A stretch of DNA of 64,000 bases from Brachionus manjavacas (Eukaryota > Rotifera > Eurotatoria > Ploima > Brachionidae). The position numbers and the translations under genes were made by a program. The DNA lies in assembly GCA_019054805.1 (NCBI GenBank), contig JAHQIY010000013.1, positions 1,550,001 to 1,614,000 of the forward strand, given 5' to 3'. The notes under the pieces are model-generated. The model was not told the origin of the DNA, did no database searches, and saw only the letters and a list, made by a program, of their open reading frames with translations. This document shows, piece after piece, positions 52,634 through 63,150 of this stretch (its first letter is position 1; the number at the start of each line of letters is the position of its first letter).

Positions 52634-52867
52634 TTAAAAATTTTTCATAAAAAGATGTAAATCCTTTTTATCATATTTAAGGATAAATAATTGATAATAT
52701 TTCATGACAAGTTGCATCAGTTCAAGTTGAATGGTAAAATTTTTCTTGTACCAATCGGAGTAGTAGATAGTAGTCTTTTTATTAATCAGCGGAATCCCGT
52801 TTAGTCTATTCTCCAATTCTTTATGGTAGTTCAGTTCAAAATCTTCCAAATTTGTGTACCATTGTTA
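52634..52867 (-). pseudogene. Unidentified coding-like fragment, longest open copy
   Basis: An open frame of 71 codons on the minus strand reads MEDFELNYHKELENR, then LNGIPLINKKTTIYYSDWYK, then a hydrophilic tail rich in leucine and lysine. Codons upstream of the methionine also read in frame (WYTNL). The composition, with tryptophan, tyrosine and acidic residues and few random-looking runs, looks like decayed protein. I cannot place it in a family. The sister copies are frame-shifted by one A. Confidence 0.4.
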
Positions 52868-54169
52868 ATTGTTTTAAATATTAGATTAAATATTAAATTG
52901 ATTCAGCCATGGGTGTAACGTGAAAGTAAAATGATTAATTGGTATTTTCTTCCTTTGAAACTTTTTCTTCCCAAGAAGGCTTTCCGTTTCTGAATTAAAC
53001 AATTTATTCAATGTAAATATAAAGCATGATAGTGTCATTTTAATTATGAAAGCTATATGTCATATAATTTTCTTCCCTGACTTAAGCCGTTGTTCCATAA
53101 TCTTTATTTAATTACAGACGTTAAATAAAATATTAATCAAAATGTCTTGATAAATTTTTCATAAATAATAACTAATCCTCTAAAATCATTATAAGACTTA
53201 TTTGTTTGACAATTTTTCATGCCAATGAAAAATCTAGCAATTTTAAAATCAGTCATCGAATCAAAATGAATTAATGTAAATCTTGGAATAATAATAATTT
53301 TAATTTAAAACTAATGTAAAAAAATTTAACTTTTTATTAATATTGACTGCTATTTAAAGGTAGAGCTGCCGAAATTTTATTGATAAATAATTGAAAAAGT
53401 GAAACAATTGAGCTTGTTTGCATAAAATTAATTCCAAACCTTGAGTAATTATAAATAAAAATATTTCTCTATGTCTTTAAGTGTTTAATTAAAATAATTG
53501 CATTTTAGTTAATGATCAAGCTGTTTTGTCTCTTTTATCTTTTTTTTTTAAAAAGAATAAATATTGCTGAAAAAAAAATGTTTAATATGTGATAAATGTT
53601 ATTTTAAAGGGAATTTAATAAATTCTTTGAAAATTGGATTATATATGTTTCTATTGAAAGAGATTCATTTAAAAATAAGATAACAAAAGTAAATTTTTGA
53701 AAATTTATAGATATCTTTACGTTATGAAGATGAAAATATGAAAAAAACAAAGAAGAAAATTACTTAATTGAATTAAACTTTTAAATATTTAATAAATATT
53801 ATTTAAATTAATGATTGAATAAAAGCATTCTTTATAAAATTTGAATCATTAAATCATCAAATTTTCTGCGTAAATTAAATAAAATTGAAATCAAATGATT
53901 TTAAAATCGTATTTGCCTTCAAAACTGATAATGGAATATTTGATAACGAAATAACAATAATAATTGGACTTTCAATTATTTAATAATGAAAACGGACTTG
54001 ATTGATAAACATTTTAATTAAATTAAAATTATAAGTTATTTTTTAATCGTTTTATGGAAAATAATTTTGGATCGATCTTATTTGTTTCCGTTTGGGAAAA
54101 ATTCATATTAAATTAAGCAAAAAAATAGTGAATTGCCGACAATTTTTAGATATTCTTAAGTAATGTTTA

Positions 54170-54285
54170 TTTGAATTTTTTCAAATGTTTTTCTACTCCG
54201 ATTGGTATATAATCTGATCTATTAGTTCCTGAAAGGATGGTATATCTTTTTCTCGCATCCACAACAACATGCTATTATTTATATA
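54170..54285 (-). pseudogene. Helitron Rep tail fragment
   Basis: Minus-strand copy of the post-HxH stretch ending with the shared stop. It is joined to the ATATATTTTAACG module at 54,286, as at 35,590. Its palindromic partner is at 61,505-61,615. Confidence 0.65.
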
Positions 54286-54321
54286 TTTTAACGAAAAATG
54301 GATTAAAAAATATTATTTATC

Positions 54322-54641
54322 TTATTTGAGTGATATCAAATAGGTCGTTATAATCCGTGAACAAACCACATATTCTTGAAATAATATGCTCATTTTAAAA
54401 ATAGAATTGTGACAATTCAATCGAATGTGGAAACGATGCTTGTAATAATAAATGTTATATTCTTTTAAAGTTACTCTTGAATTTGTAGTCAAATGAACTT
54501 GATTTAGTTGATAACGCTCATCATAGCCAGATTCACCAAATGGAAAAAGCAATGGAAAACACATAGGATCACAATTTGGGTTCCTCAATTCAATGCTTTG
54601 CATATTATTATTTGGACGTTGTGGTACATGTCCTAGATATA
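54322..54641 (-). pseudogene. Helitron N-terminal fragment, copy E
   Basis: Open on the minus strand from about 54,641. It reads GHVPQRPNNNMQSIELRNPN, then CDPMCFPLLFPFGESGYDER, then NSRVTLKEYNIYYYKHR and EYVVCSRII. It then jumps at ATAACGACC (about 54,340) into the non-Helitron TATTTGATATCACTC module, giving a chimeric end (TTYLISLK). The rest of Rep is missing. PFGESGY in this copy preserves the family-like PxGE motif better than copy B, which has LYGESGY. Confidence 0.8.
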
Positions 54642-55761
54642 TTATGAGTAATTTATAAAATCAGTTAATACCTTAAATCAACATTAAATGATGGAAATTT
54701 TGTAATAATAACTTATTTTTATTTAAAGCATTTAAAGACAATATTTCTGATATAAATTATAATTTTACTTTCATATAATGATAAATAAATTTTGGCAAGT
54801 GAGTTTGTGATACCTTTGGGCTATTTTACTTAAATGAAACCATTACATAACCAAAAAAATTAAATTCAAAAATCTAAAAACTAATTTTTACTCAGAAGTT
54901 TTTCGATTCTTGGAGGATTAAAGGATCTTTAAATTGTGGATTTAAAAAAAAACTCAGAATTAATTTCCCAGTCAAGAGTATTAATAATCAGTAATTATTA
55001 TTTATTAAATGTAATAATAATGGAAAAAAGTGTCATATTAAAAGACTATTAAAATTACTTCCTCACTTAAGGAAGTAATTAATATAATCAGAAGTTAAAT
55101 AATATTTTGATGATGCTCTCTGGATTAATTGTTCAATAAAACAATCTCTTACAATCATTGTATGACTTATTTATTTGAAAATATTTCGTGCTTATGTGAA
55201 AACTGGCAATTTATAAAATCAGCATGAATTAATATAAATTTTGGAATTTAACAAATATTAAGTTAAAAGAATTAAAAAAATATAACTTTATTATTAACAT
55301 TAACTGCTGTTTTAAGATAAAGCCCAAATTTTATTGTTTAATGATTAAAAAAATTTAAATTTTTTTGCATATTAATTATTGTCTTAAATAAAAGTGTTTC
55401 AGAGACTTTTGTCTGACATAAAGAACCTTAAATAGTGCATTTCCAACTAACAAATGTGCTTCTAATTGGTTTTACAATGTTAGTACAAGAAACATGGTTG
55501 AAACGAAACAGTTAAAATTGCTAAGTAAACCAGGAAAGAATCTAGACGAGACATTAATTTGAATATATATTCATTAATTAGCAACATCATCGAAAACAGA
55601 AAGAGTATGTTAAGGCTTAGCGTTAAAAAAAATTTCATGGCTTAAAATAAAATGATTTTGATAAGATCAAATGGTCCGAATTTATTATGAGATTATATAC
55701 TTGTCTTACTGTAAATCATGAAAAATTAAAGTTGAAACAACGCTTCCAATTTTATATGAAT

Positions 55762-55850
55762 GCTGTTGTGGTTGCGAGAAAATGATATACCATCATTTCA
55801 GGAACTAATAGATCAGATTATATTCAAATCGGAGTAGAAAAAGATTTGAA
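55762..55850 (+). pseudogene. Helitron Rep tail fragment
   Basis: Post-HxH stretch with the shared stop, here joined upstream to TTATATGAATGCTG of a different module (the GCTTCCAATTTTATATGAAT unit). Its palindromic partner is at about 59,936-60,024. Confidence 0.6.
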
Positions 55851-57405
55851 AAATTGAAATAAACATTACTTAAGAATATCTAAATATTTTCGGCAATTCA
55901 CTATTTTTTTGCTTAATTTAATATTAATTTTTCCCAAATGGAAACAAATAAAATCAATCTTTCCAAAATTATTTTCCATAAAACGATTAAAAAATAACTA
56001 ATAATTTTAATTTAATTAAAATGTTTATCAATCAAGTCCGTTTACATTAAAAAATAATTGAAAGTCTAATTATTATTGTTATTTCGTTATCAAATAATCT
56101 ATTTTTCGATTTTGAATGCAAATACGATTTTTAAATCATTTGATTTCAATTTTATTAAATTTACGCAGAAAAATCAAATGATTCAATGATTCTAATTTAA
56201 TAAAGAATGCTTTTATTCAATCATTAATTTAAATGGTATTTATTAAATATTTAAAAATTCAATTCAATTAAGTCATTTTCTTCTTTGTTTTATTTCCTTT
56301 TTCATCATCATAAGGTATAAAAGATTAACGAGACAAAAAAGTTTTTCAAAATCAATCAAAGGCAAACTACCAAACATATCACTTACTCAATTAATTATCG
56401 AAAAATTTTAGTTTACTTAATAATTAACTTAGCAGCTTTAACTTTAAATAGCAGTTAATAGTAATTATCAGTTAAATTTACTTGATTTCCTTTAAACTAA
56501 TGTTAGTTATATTTCCAAGATCTACATTAAATCATATTGATATGAAGACTTTCTAAAATCTAAAATTTTAAGAAATAATTGTTTAAATATAAAAAAGTCG
56601 TTAAGGAAATTTTCCTATTCTAACTTTGTTACCGTTTCAGACAATCAAATAAAAAATCTATGTTTAAGAAACAGAATTTTATTTAGATTTTACACAAAAT
56701 CGATTATACTATTTTTCTAATATTCTATAGATTTCATTTTAGGAAATATAATGAATTATTTATTGCTAAACAGTTTATTAGTATTTAACACAAATGGAGA
56801 TCATTCGACGAGTTATTATCTTGACAAATATTCATCAGCTCTATTAAAGTTTTAATCATCTAATCACAACTAACTTAAATTATTCACTATTGCTATTTCT
56901 CAATGCTTTATCAAACAAGTTTAGTAAACATAATCGATTTTGACATTAGTTACTTACTGATATGTGTTTTGAAGAAAAATTTTAGTGAAGGGAATGCAAA
57001 CGAAATAGTTGCAATGTGTCGGTAAAATAGGAAAAAAATCATGTGAAAATATCACTTTTAATTTATATTCATGTATGTACTTAAAATCAAAAACGAATTT
57101 TGATTTATTCAGTAAAAAGATAAAAGAACACAAATAATTAATGTTTAAGAAATAAAATCAAATGATTAGTATTGATTCTGATTTAAAAATAAGTATATTT
57201 GTATTAATAAAATTATCTTTGGTTAAGTAAAATAAAATATTGGATCAAATATTTTCTTTCTAACTCTAAACAAAAGTTTTTATCTAGTTATTTACCAAAA
57301 TACTCTTCGAATATAGGAAATAAACTTAATTTTATTAAAATTACTTTAAATATTTATAGATACATATCTATTAATTCAGAAGATCATTACGTAAAGATAT
57401 CTATA

Positions 57406-57731
57406 CAGTGAATTCTCGATTATCGAGACCCACGATTATCGAGACTCCAGACTTTTTATATAAATTTTTGTTTCCCGAATTTTTTAAATCCTTTTACACG
57501 TAAAAAAAAATTGATTATCGAGACTCGAGTCTCGATTATTTTTTTTTTATCGACACTCTATTTTATAATAAAACTGAGACTTTTAATGTAAAGTTTACTT
57601 AATTTTCGAGACCTAAACTATGTCTTATTGAATATTTTTTCAAATGTTAATTTTCCATGCTATATAGAAAAATTGATAATTAAAAGCACCATTTTTATTT
57701 CTTTTATTCTTTGGTATTAATTTTCAAAATG
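57406..57731 (+). repeat. Left ~325-bp terminal inverted repeat of the pogo-like element
   Basis: It pairs with 58,055-58,380. Visible mismatches are few, for example CTCCAGAC here against CTCGAGAC (complement) on the right, and CCTAAACTATG against CCTAAATTATG. The repeat covers the element's end and its whole 5' untranslated stretch. Confidence 0.88.
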
Positions 57732-57968
57732 AATCTTGAAAAGAAACGTTTAAACATTTTGCAAAAAATTGAAATAGTTCAATATGCTAAAGCCAATCCA
57801 AAAGAGACTCATGTTTTTATTGCTGCAAAGTTTGCCAAAAAATTTGGTTTCAAACATGAAAGTGATTTAGATCACCTTGCTGCGATAAAAATCAGATTGG
57901 ATAGCTTGAAAGAAACAAACAAATCTCAAATATTGATAACTTCATTTTTTGATTTTGAATCTAAATGA
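57729..57968 (+). CDS. Short pogo/Tigger transposase-derived ORF (N-terminus joined to C-terminal tail)
   Basis: A 79-residue open frame starts at ATG 57,729; an upstream in-frame TTG at 57,711 is unlikely to be used in a eukaryote. Residues ~4-40 (KKRLNILQKIEIVQYAKANP, then IAAKFAKKFG) resemble the first helices of the CENP-B/pogo N-terminal DNA-binding domain. Residues ~41-79 (LDHLAAIKIRLDSL, then ITSFFDF) resemble the extreme C-terminal tail of Tigger-type transposases, which often ends in an ITDFF-like motif. The recognition helix, the second DNA-binding repeat and the DDE core would lie between them and are absent. This is best read as an internal-deletion product. It could at most make a small binding or competitor peptide; most likely it is inert. 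The family call rests on the element ends plus this weak similarity. Confidence 0.55.
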   Translation: MNLEKKRLNILQKIEIVQYAKANPKETHVFIAAKFAKKFGFKHESDLDHLAAIKIRLDSLKETNKSQILITSFFDFESK

Positions 57969-58054
57969 TATTAATTTGTATAATATACTTTAAATTTTTT
58001 ATTTTTTTTTAAATAATATTTTTTTTAAATAATATTTTTTTAATACTTTGGTAT

Positions 58055-58380
58055 TAATTTGAAAAATAATACCAAAGAATAAAAGAAATAAAAATGGTGC
58101 TTTTAATTATCAATTTTTCTATATAGCATGGAAAATTAACATTTGAAAAAATATTCAATAAGACATAATTTAGGTCTCGAAAATTAAGTAAACTTTACAT
58201 TAAAAGTCTCAGTTTTATTATAAAATAGAGTGTCGATAAAAAAAAAATAATCGAGACTCGAGTCTCGATAATCAATTTTTTTTTACGTGTAAAAGGATTT
58301 AAAAAATTCGGGAAACAAAAATTTATATAAAAAGTCTCGAGTCTCGATAATCGTGGGTCTCGATAATCGAGAATTCACTG
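58055..58380 (-). repeat. Right ~325-bp terminal inverted repeat of the pogo-like element
   Basis: Inverted copy of 57,406-57,731. Just before it (58,046-58,061) lies a direct repeat of CTTTGGTATTAATTT from the inner end of the left repeat. It forms a small hairpin with the start of the right arm. This is a possible switch point. Confidence 0.85.
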
Positions 58381-59935
58381 TATAGATATCTTTACGTAAT
58401 GATCTTCTGAATTAATAGATATGTATCTATAAATATTTAAAGTAATTTTAATAAAATTAAGTTTATTTCCTATATTCGAAGAGTATTTTGGTAAATAACT
58501 AGATAAAAACTTTTGTTTAGAGTTAGAAAGAAAATATTTGATCCAATATTTTATTTTACTTAACCAAAGATAATTTTATTAATACAAATATACTTATTTT
58601 TAAATCAGAATCAATACTAATCATTTGATTTTATTTCTTAAACATTAATTATTTGTGTTCTTTTATCTTTTTACTGAATAAATCAAAATTCGTTTTTGAT
58701 TTTAAGTACATACATGAATATAAATTAAAAGTGATATTTTCACATGATTTTTTTCCTATTTTACCGACACATTGCAACTATTTCGTTTGCATTCCCTTCA
58801 CTAAAATTTTTCTTCAAAACACATATCAGTAAGTAACTAATGTCAAAATCGATTATGTTTACTAAACTTGTTTCATAAAGCATTGAGAAATAGCAATAGT
58901 GAATAATTTAAGTTAGTTGTGATTAGATGATTAAAACTTTAATAGAGCTGATGAATATTTGTCAAGATAATAACTCGTCGAATGATCTCCATTTGTGTTA
59001 AATACTAATAAACTGTTTAGCAATAAATAATTCATTATATTTCCTAAAATGAAATCTATAGAATATTAGAAAAATAGTATAATCGATTTTGTGTAAAATC
59101 TAAATAAAATTCTGTTTCTTAAACATAGATTTTTTATTTGATTGTCTGAAACGGTAACAAAGTTAGAATAGGAAAATTTCCTTAACGACTTTTTTATATT
59201 TAAACAATTATTTCTTAAAATTTTAGATTTTAGAAAGTCTTCATATCAATATGATTTAATGTAGATCTTGGAAATATAACTAACATTAGTTTAAAGGAAA
59301 TCAAGTAAATTTAACTGATAATTACTATTAACTGCTATTTAAAGTTAAAGCTGCTAAGTTAATTATTAAGTAAACTAAAATTTTTCGATAATTAATTGAG
59401 TAAGTGATATGTTTGGTAGTTTGCCTTTGATTGATTTTGAAAAACTTTTTTGTCTCGTTAATCTTTTATACCTTATGATGATGAAAAAAGGAAATAAAAC
59501 AAAGAAGAAAATGACTTAATTGAATTGAATTTTTAAATATTTAATAAATACCATTTAAATTAATGATTGAATAAAAGCATTCTTTATTAAATTAGAATCA
59601 TTGAATCATTTGATTTTTCTGCGTAAATTTAATAAAATTGAAATCAAATGATTTAAAAATCGTATTTGCATTCAAAATCGAAAAATAGATTATTTGATAA
59701 CGAAATAACAATAATAATTAGACTTTCAATTATTTTTTAATGTAAACGGACTTGATTGATAAACATTTTAATTAAATTAAAATTATTAGTTATTTTTTAA
59801 TCGTTTTATGGAAAATAATTTTGGAAAGATTGATTTTATTTGTTTCCATTTGGGAAAAATTAATATTAAATTAAGCAAAAAAATAGTGAATTGCCGAAAA
59901 TATTTAGATATTCTTAAGTAATGTTTATTTCAATT

Positions 59936-60024
59936 TTTCAAATCTTTTTCTACTCCGATTTGAATATAATCTGATCTATTAGTTCCTGAAATGATGGTAT
60001 ATCATTTTCTCGCAACCACAACAG
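59936..60024 (-). pseudogene. Helitron Rep tail fragment
   Basis: Palindromic partner of 55,762-55,850, with the same content and stop. Confidence 0.6.
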
Positions 60025-61144
60025 CATTCATAAAAAATTGGAAGCGTTGTTTCAACTTTAATTTTTCATGATTTACAGTAAGACAAGTATATAATCTCAT
60101 AATAAATTCGTACCATTTGATCTTATCAAAATCATTTTATTTTAAGCCATGAATTTTTTTTTACCACTAAGCCTTCACATACCCTTTCTAATTTCGATGA
60201 TGTTGCTAATTAATGAATATATATTCAAATCAATGTCTCGTCTAGATTCTTTCCTGGTTTACTTAGCAATTTTAACTGTTTCGTTTCAACCATGTTTCTT
60301 GAACTAACATTGTAAAACCAATTAGAAGCACATTTGTTAGTTGGAAATGCACTATTTAAGGTTCTTTATGTAAGACAAACGTCTCTGAAACACTTTTATT
60401 TAAAACAATAATTAATATGCAAAAAATTTTAATTTTTTTAATCATTAAACAATAAAATTTGGGCAGCTTTATCTTTAAACAGCAGTTAATGTTAATAATA
60501 AAGTTATATTTTTTTATTTCTTTTAACTTAATATTTGTTAAATTCCAAAATTTACATTAATTCATGCTGATTTTATAAATTGCCAGTTTCACATAAGCAC
60601 GAAATATTTTCAAATAAATAAGTCATACAATGATTGTAAGAGATTGTTTTATTGAACAATTAATCTAGAGAGCATCATCAAAATATTATTTAACTTCTGA
60701 TTATATTAATTACTTCCTTAAGTGAGGAAGTAATTTTAATAGTCTTTTAATATGACACTTTTTTCCATTATTATTACATTTAATAAATAATAATTACTGA
60801 TTATTAATACTCTTGACTGGGAAATTAATTCTGAGTTATTTTTTAAATCCACAATTTAAAGATCCTTTAATCCTCCAAGAATCGAAAAACTTCTGAGTAA
60901 AAATTAGTTTTTAGATTTTTGAATTTAATTTTTTTGGTTATGTAATGGTTTCATTTAAGTAAAATAGCCCAAAGGTATCACAAACTCACTTGCCAAAATT
61001 TATTTATCATTATATGAAAGTAAAATTATAATTTATATCAGAAATATTGTCTTTAAATGCTTTAAATAAAAATAAGTTATTATTACAAAATTTCCATCAT
61101 TTAATGTTGATTTAAGGTATTAACTGATTTTATAAATTACTCAT

Positions 61145-61466
61145 AATAAATCTAGGACATGTACCAAAACGTCCAAATAATAATATGCAAAGCATTGAAT
61201 TGAGGAACCCAAATTGTGATCCTATGTGTTTTCCATTGCTTTTTCCATTTGGTGAATCTGGCTATGATGAGCGTTATCAACTAAATCAAGTTCATTTGAC
61301 TACAAATTCAAGAGTAACTTTAAAAGAATATAACATTTATTATTACAAGCATCGTTTCCACATTCGATTGAATTGTCACAATTCTATTTTTAAAATGAGC
61401 ATATTATTTCAAGAATATGTGGTTTGTTCACGGATTATAACGACCTATTTGATATCACTCAAATAA
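61145..61466 (+). pseudogene. Helitron N-terminal fragment, copy F
   Basis: Palindromic partner of copy E and nearly identical to it. CCAAAACGTCC here replaces CCACAACGTCC. The open frame MQSIELRNPNC to ITTYLISLK ends in the same chimeric junction at 61,441-61,445. As in copy E, no HUH motif is attached. Confidence 0.8.
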
Positions 61467-61504
61467 GATAAATAATATTTTTTAATCCATTTTTCGTTAA
61501 AATA

Positions 61505-61615
61505 TATAAATAATAGCATGTTGTTGTGGATGCGAGAAAAAGATATACCATCTTTTCAGGAACTAAAAGATCAGATTATATACAAATCGGAGTAGAAAAA
61601 CATTTGAAAAATTGA
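61505..61615 (+). pseudogene. Helitron Rep tail fragment
   Basis: Post-HxH stretch with GTTGTGGATGCGAG, a degraded ELKDQII reading and the shared CGGAGTAG stop. The upstream junction to ATATAAATAATAGCATG is the same as at 35,590. Confidence 0.65.
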
Positions 61616-62924
61616 AATAAACATTACTTAAGAATATCTAAAAATTGTCGGCAATTCACTATTTTTTTGCTTAATTTAATATGAATTTTTCCCAAACGGA
61701 AACAAATAAGATCGATCCAAAATTATTTTCCATAAAACGATTAAAAAATAACTTATAATTTTAATTTAATTAAAATGTTTATCAATCAAGTCCGTTTTTC
61801 ATTATTAAATAATTGAAAGTCCAATTATTATTGTTATTTCGTTATCAAATATTCCATTATCAGTTTTGAAGGCAAATACGATTTTAAAATCATTTGATTT
61901 CAATTTTATTTAATTTACGCAGAAAATTTGATGATTTAATGATTCAAATTTTATAAAGAATGCTTTTATTCAATCATTAATTTAAATAATATTTATTAAA
62001 TATTTAAAAGTTTAATTCAATTAAGTAATTTTCTTCTTTGTTTTTTCATATTTTCATCTTCATAACGTAAAGATATCTATAAATTTTCAAAAATTTACTT
62101 TTGTTATCTTATTTTTAAATGAATCTCTTTCAATAGAAACATATATAATCCAATTTTCAAAGCATTTATTAAATTCCCTTTAAAATAACATTTATCACAT
62201 ATTAAACATTTTTTTTTCAGCAATATTTATTCTTTTTAAAAAAAAAAGATAAAAGAGACAAAACAGCTTGATCATTAACTAAAATGCAATTATTTTAATT
62301 AAACACTTAAAGACATAGAGAAATATTTTTATTTATAATTACTCAAGGTTTGGAATTAATTTTATGCAAACAAGCTCAATTGTTTCACTTTTTCAATTAT
62401 TTATCAATAAAATTTCGGCAGCTCTACCTTTAAATAGCAGTCAATATTAATAAAAGTTAAATTTTTTTACATTAGTTTTAAATTAAAATTAGTTATTATT
62501 CCAAGATTTACATTAATTCATTTTGATTCGATGACTGATTTTAAAATTGCTAGATTTTTCATTGGCATGAAAAATTGTCAAACAAATAAGTCTTATAATG
62601 ATTTTAGAGGATTAGTTATTATTTATGAAAAATTTATCAAGACATTTTGATTAATATTTTATTTAACGTCTGTAATTAAATAAAGATTATGGAACAACGG
62701 CTTAAGTCAGGGAAGAAAAATTATATGACATATAGCTTTCATAATTAAAATGACACTATCATGCTTTATATTTACATTGAATAAATTGTTTAATTCAGAA
62801 ACGGAAAGCCTTCTTGGGAAGAAAAAGTTTCAAAGGAAGAAAATACCAATTAATCATTTTACTTTCACGTTACACCCATGGCTGAATCAATTTAATATTT
62901 AATCTAATATTTAAAACAATTAAC

Positions 62925-63150
62925 AATGGTACACAAATTTGGAAGATTTTGAACTGAACTACCATAAAGAATTGGAGAATAGACTAAACGGGATTCCGCT
63001 GATTAATAAAAGACTACTATCTACTACTCCGATTGGTACAAGAAAAATTTTACCATTCAACTTGAACTGATGCAACTTGTCATGAAATATTATCAATTAT
63101 TTATCCTTAAATATGATAAAAAGGATTTACATCTTTTTATGAAAAATTTT
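62925..63150 (+). pseudogene. Unidentified coding-like fragment
   Basis: Palindromic partner of 52,634-52,867. It reads WYTNLEDFELNYHKELENR and then falls out of frame, because it has one A fewer in the run before GACTACTATC. The frame difference between the two arms is a single-base indel. Confidence 0.5.

Larger units (their letters stand above)
51786..57405 (+). repeat. Giant palindrome, left arm
   Basis: Its reverse complement occupies 58,381-64,000, with a nearly constant coordinate sum of 115,786. Checked pairs include ATGAATGCTGTTGTGGTTGC (55,757) with 60,010-60,030, and the CAAATAGGTCGTTATAATCC junction (54,336) with 61,450. Another pair is CTTAAGGAAAAAAAAGATT (51,893) with 63,893. 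Most of the compared text is identical or differs at single bases. Identity drops at the outermost ~110 bp. The arm is itself a mosaic of modules shared with 41-46 kb. Confidence 0.92.
57406..58380 (+). mobile_element. Pogo/Tigger-like DNA transposon derivative at the palindrome centre
   Basis: The 975-bp element begins CAGTGAATTCTCGATTATCG and ends with its exact reverse complement. TA lies on both sides (57,404-57,405 and 58,381-58,382). CAGT ends, TA target sites and a CTCGATTATCGAGAC-like inner terminal motif are characteristic of the Tc1/mariner-pogo (Tigger) group. The terminal inverted repeats are unusually long, ~325 bp. They run from the tip to about the start codon of the single ORF. 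Only 57,732-58,054 is unpaired. Repeated CTCGAGTCTCGATAATCG-like words within the first 130 bp could be multiple transposase binding sites. No catalytic DDE/D core is present. Confidence 0.85.
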
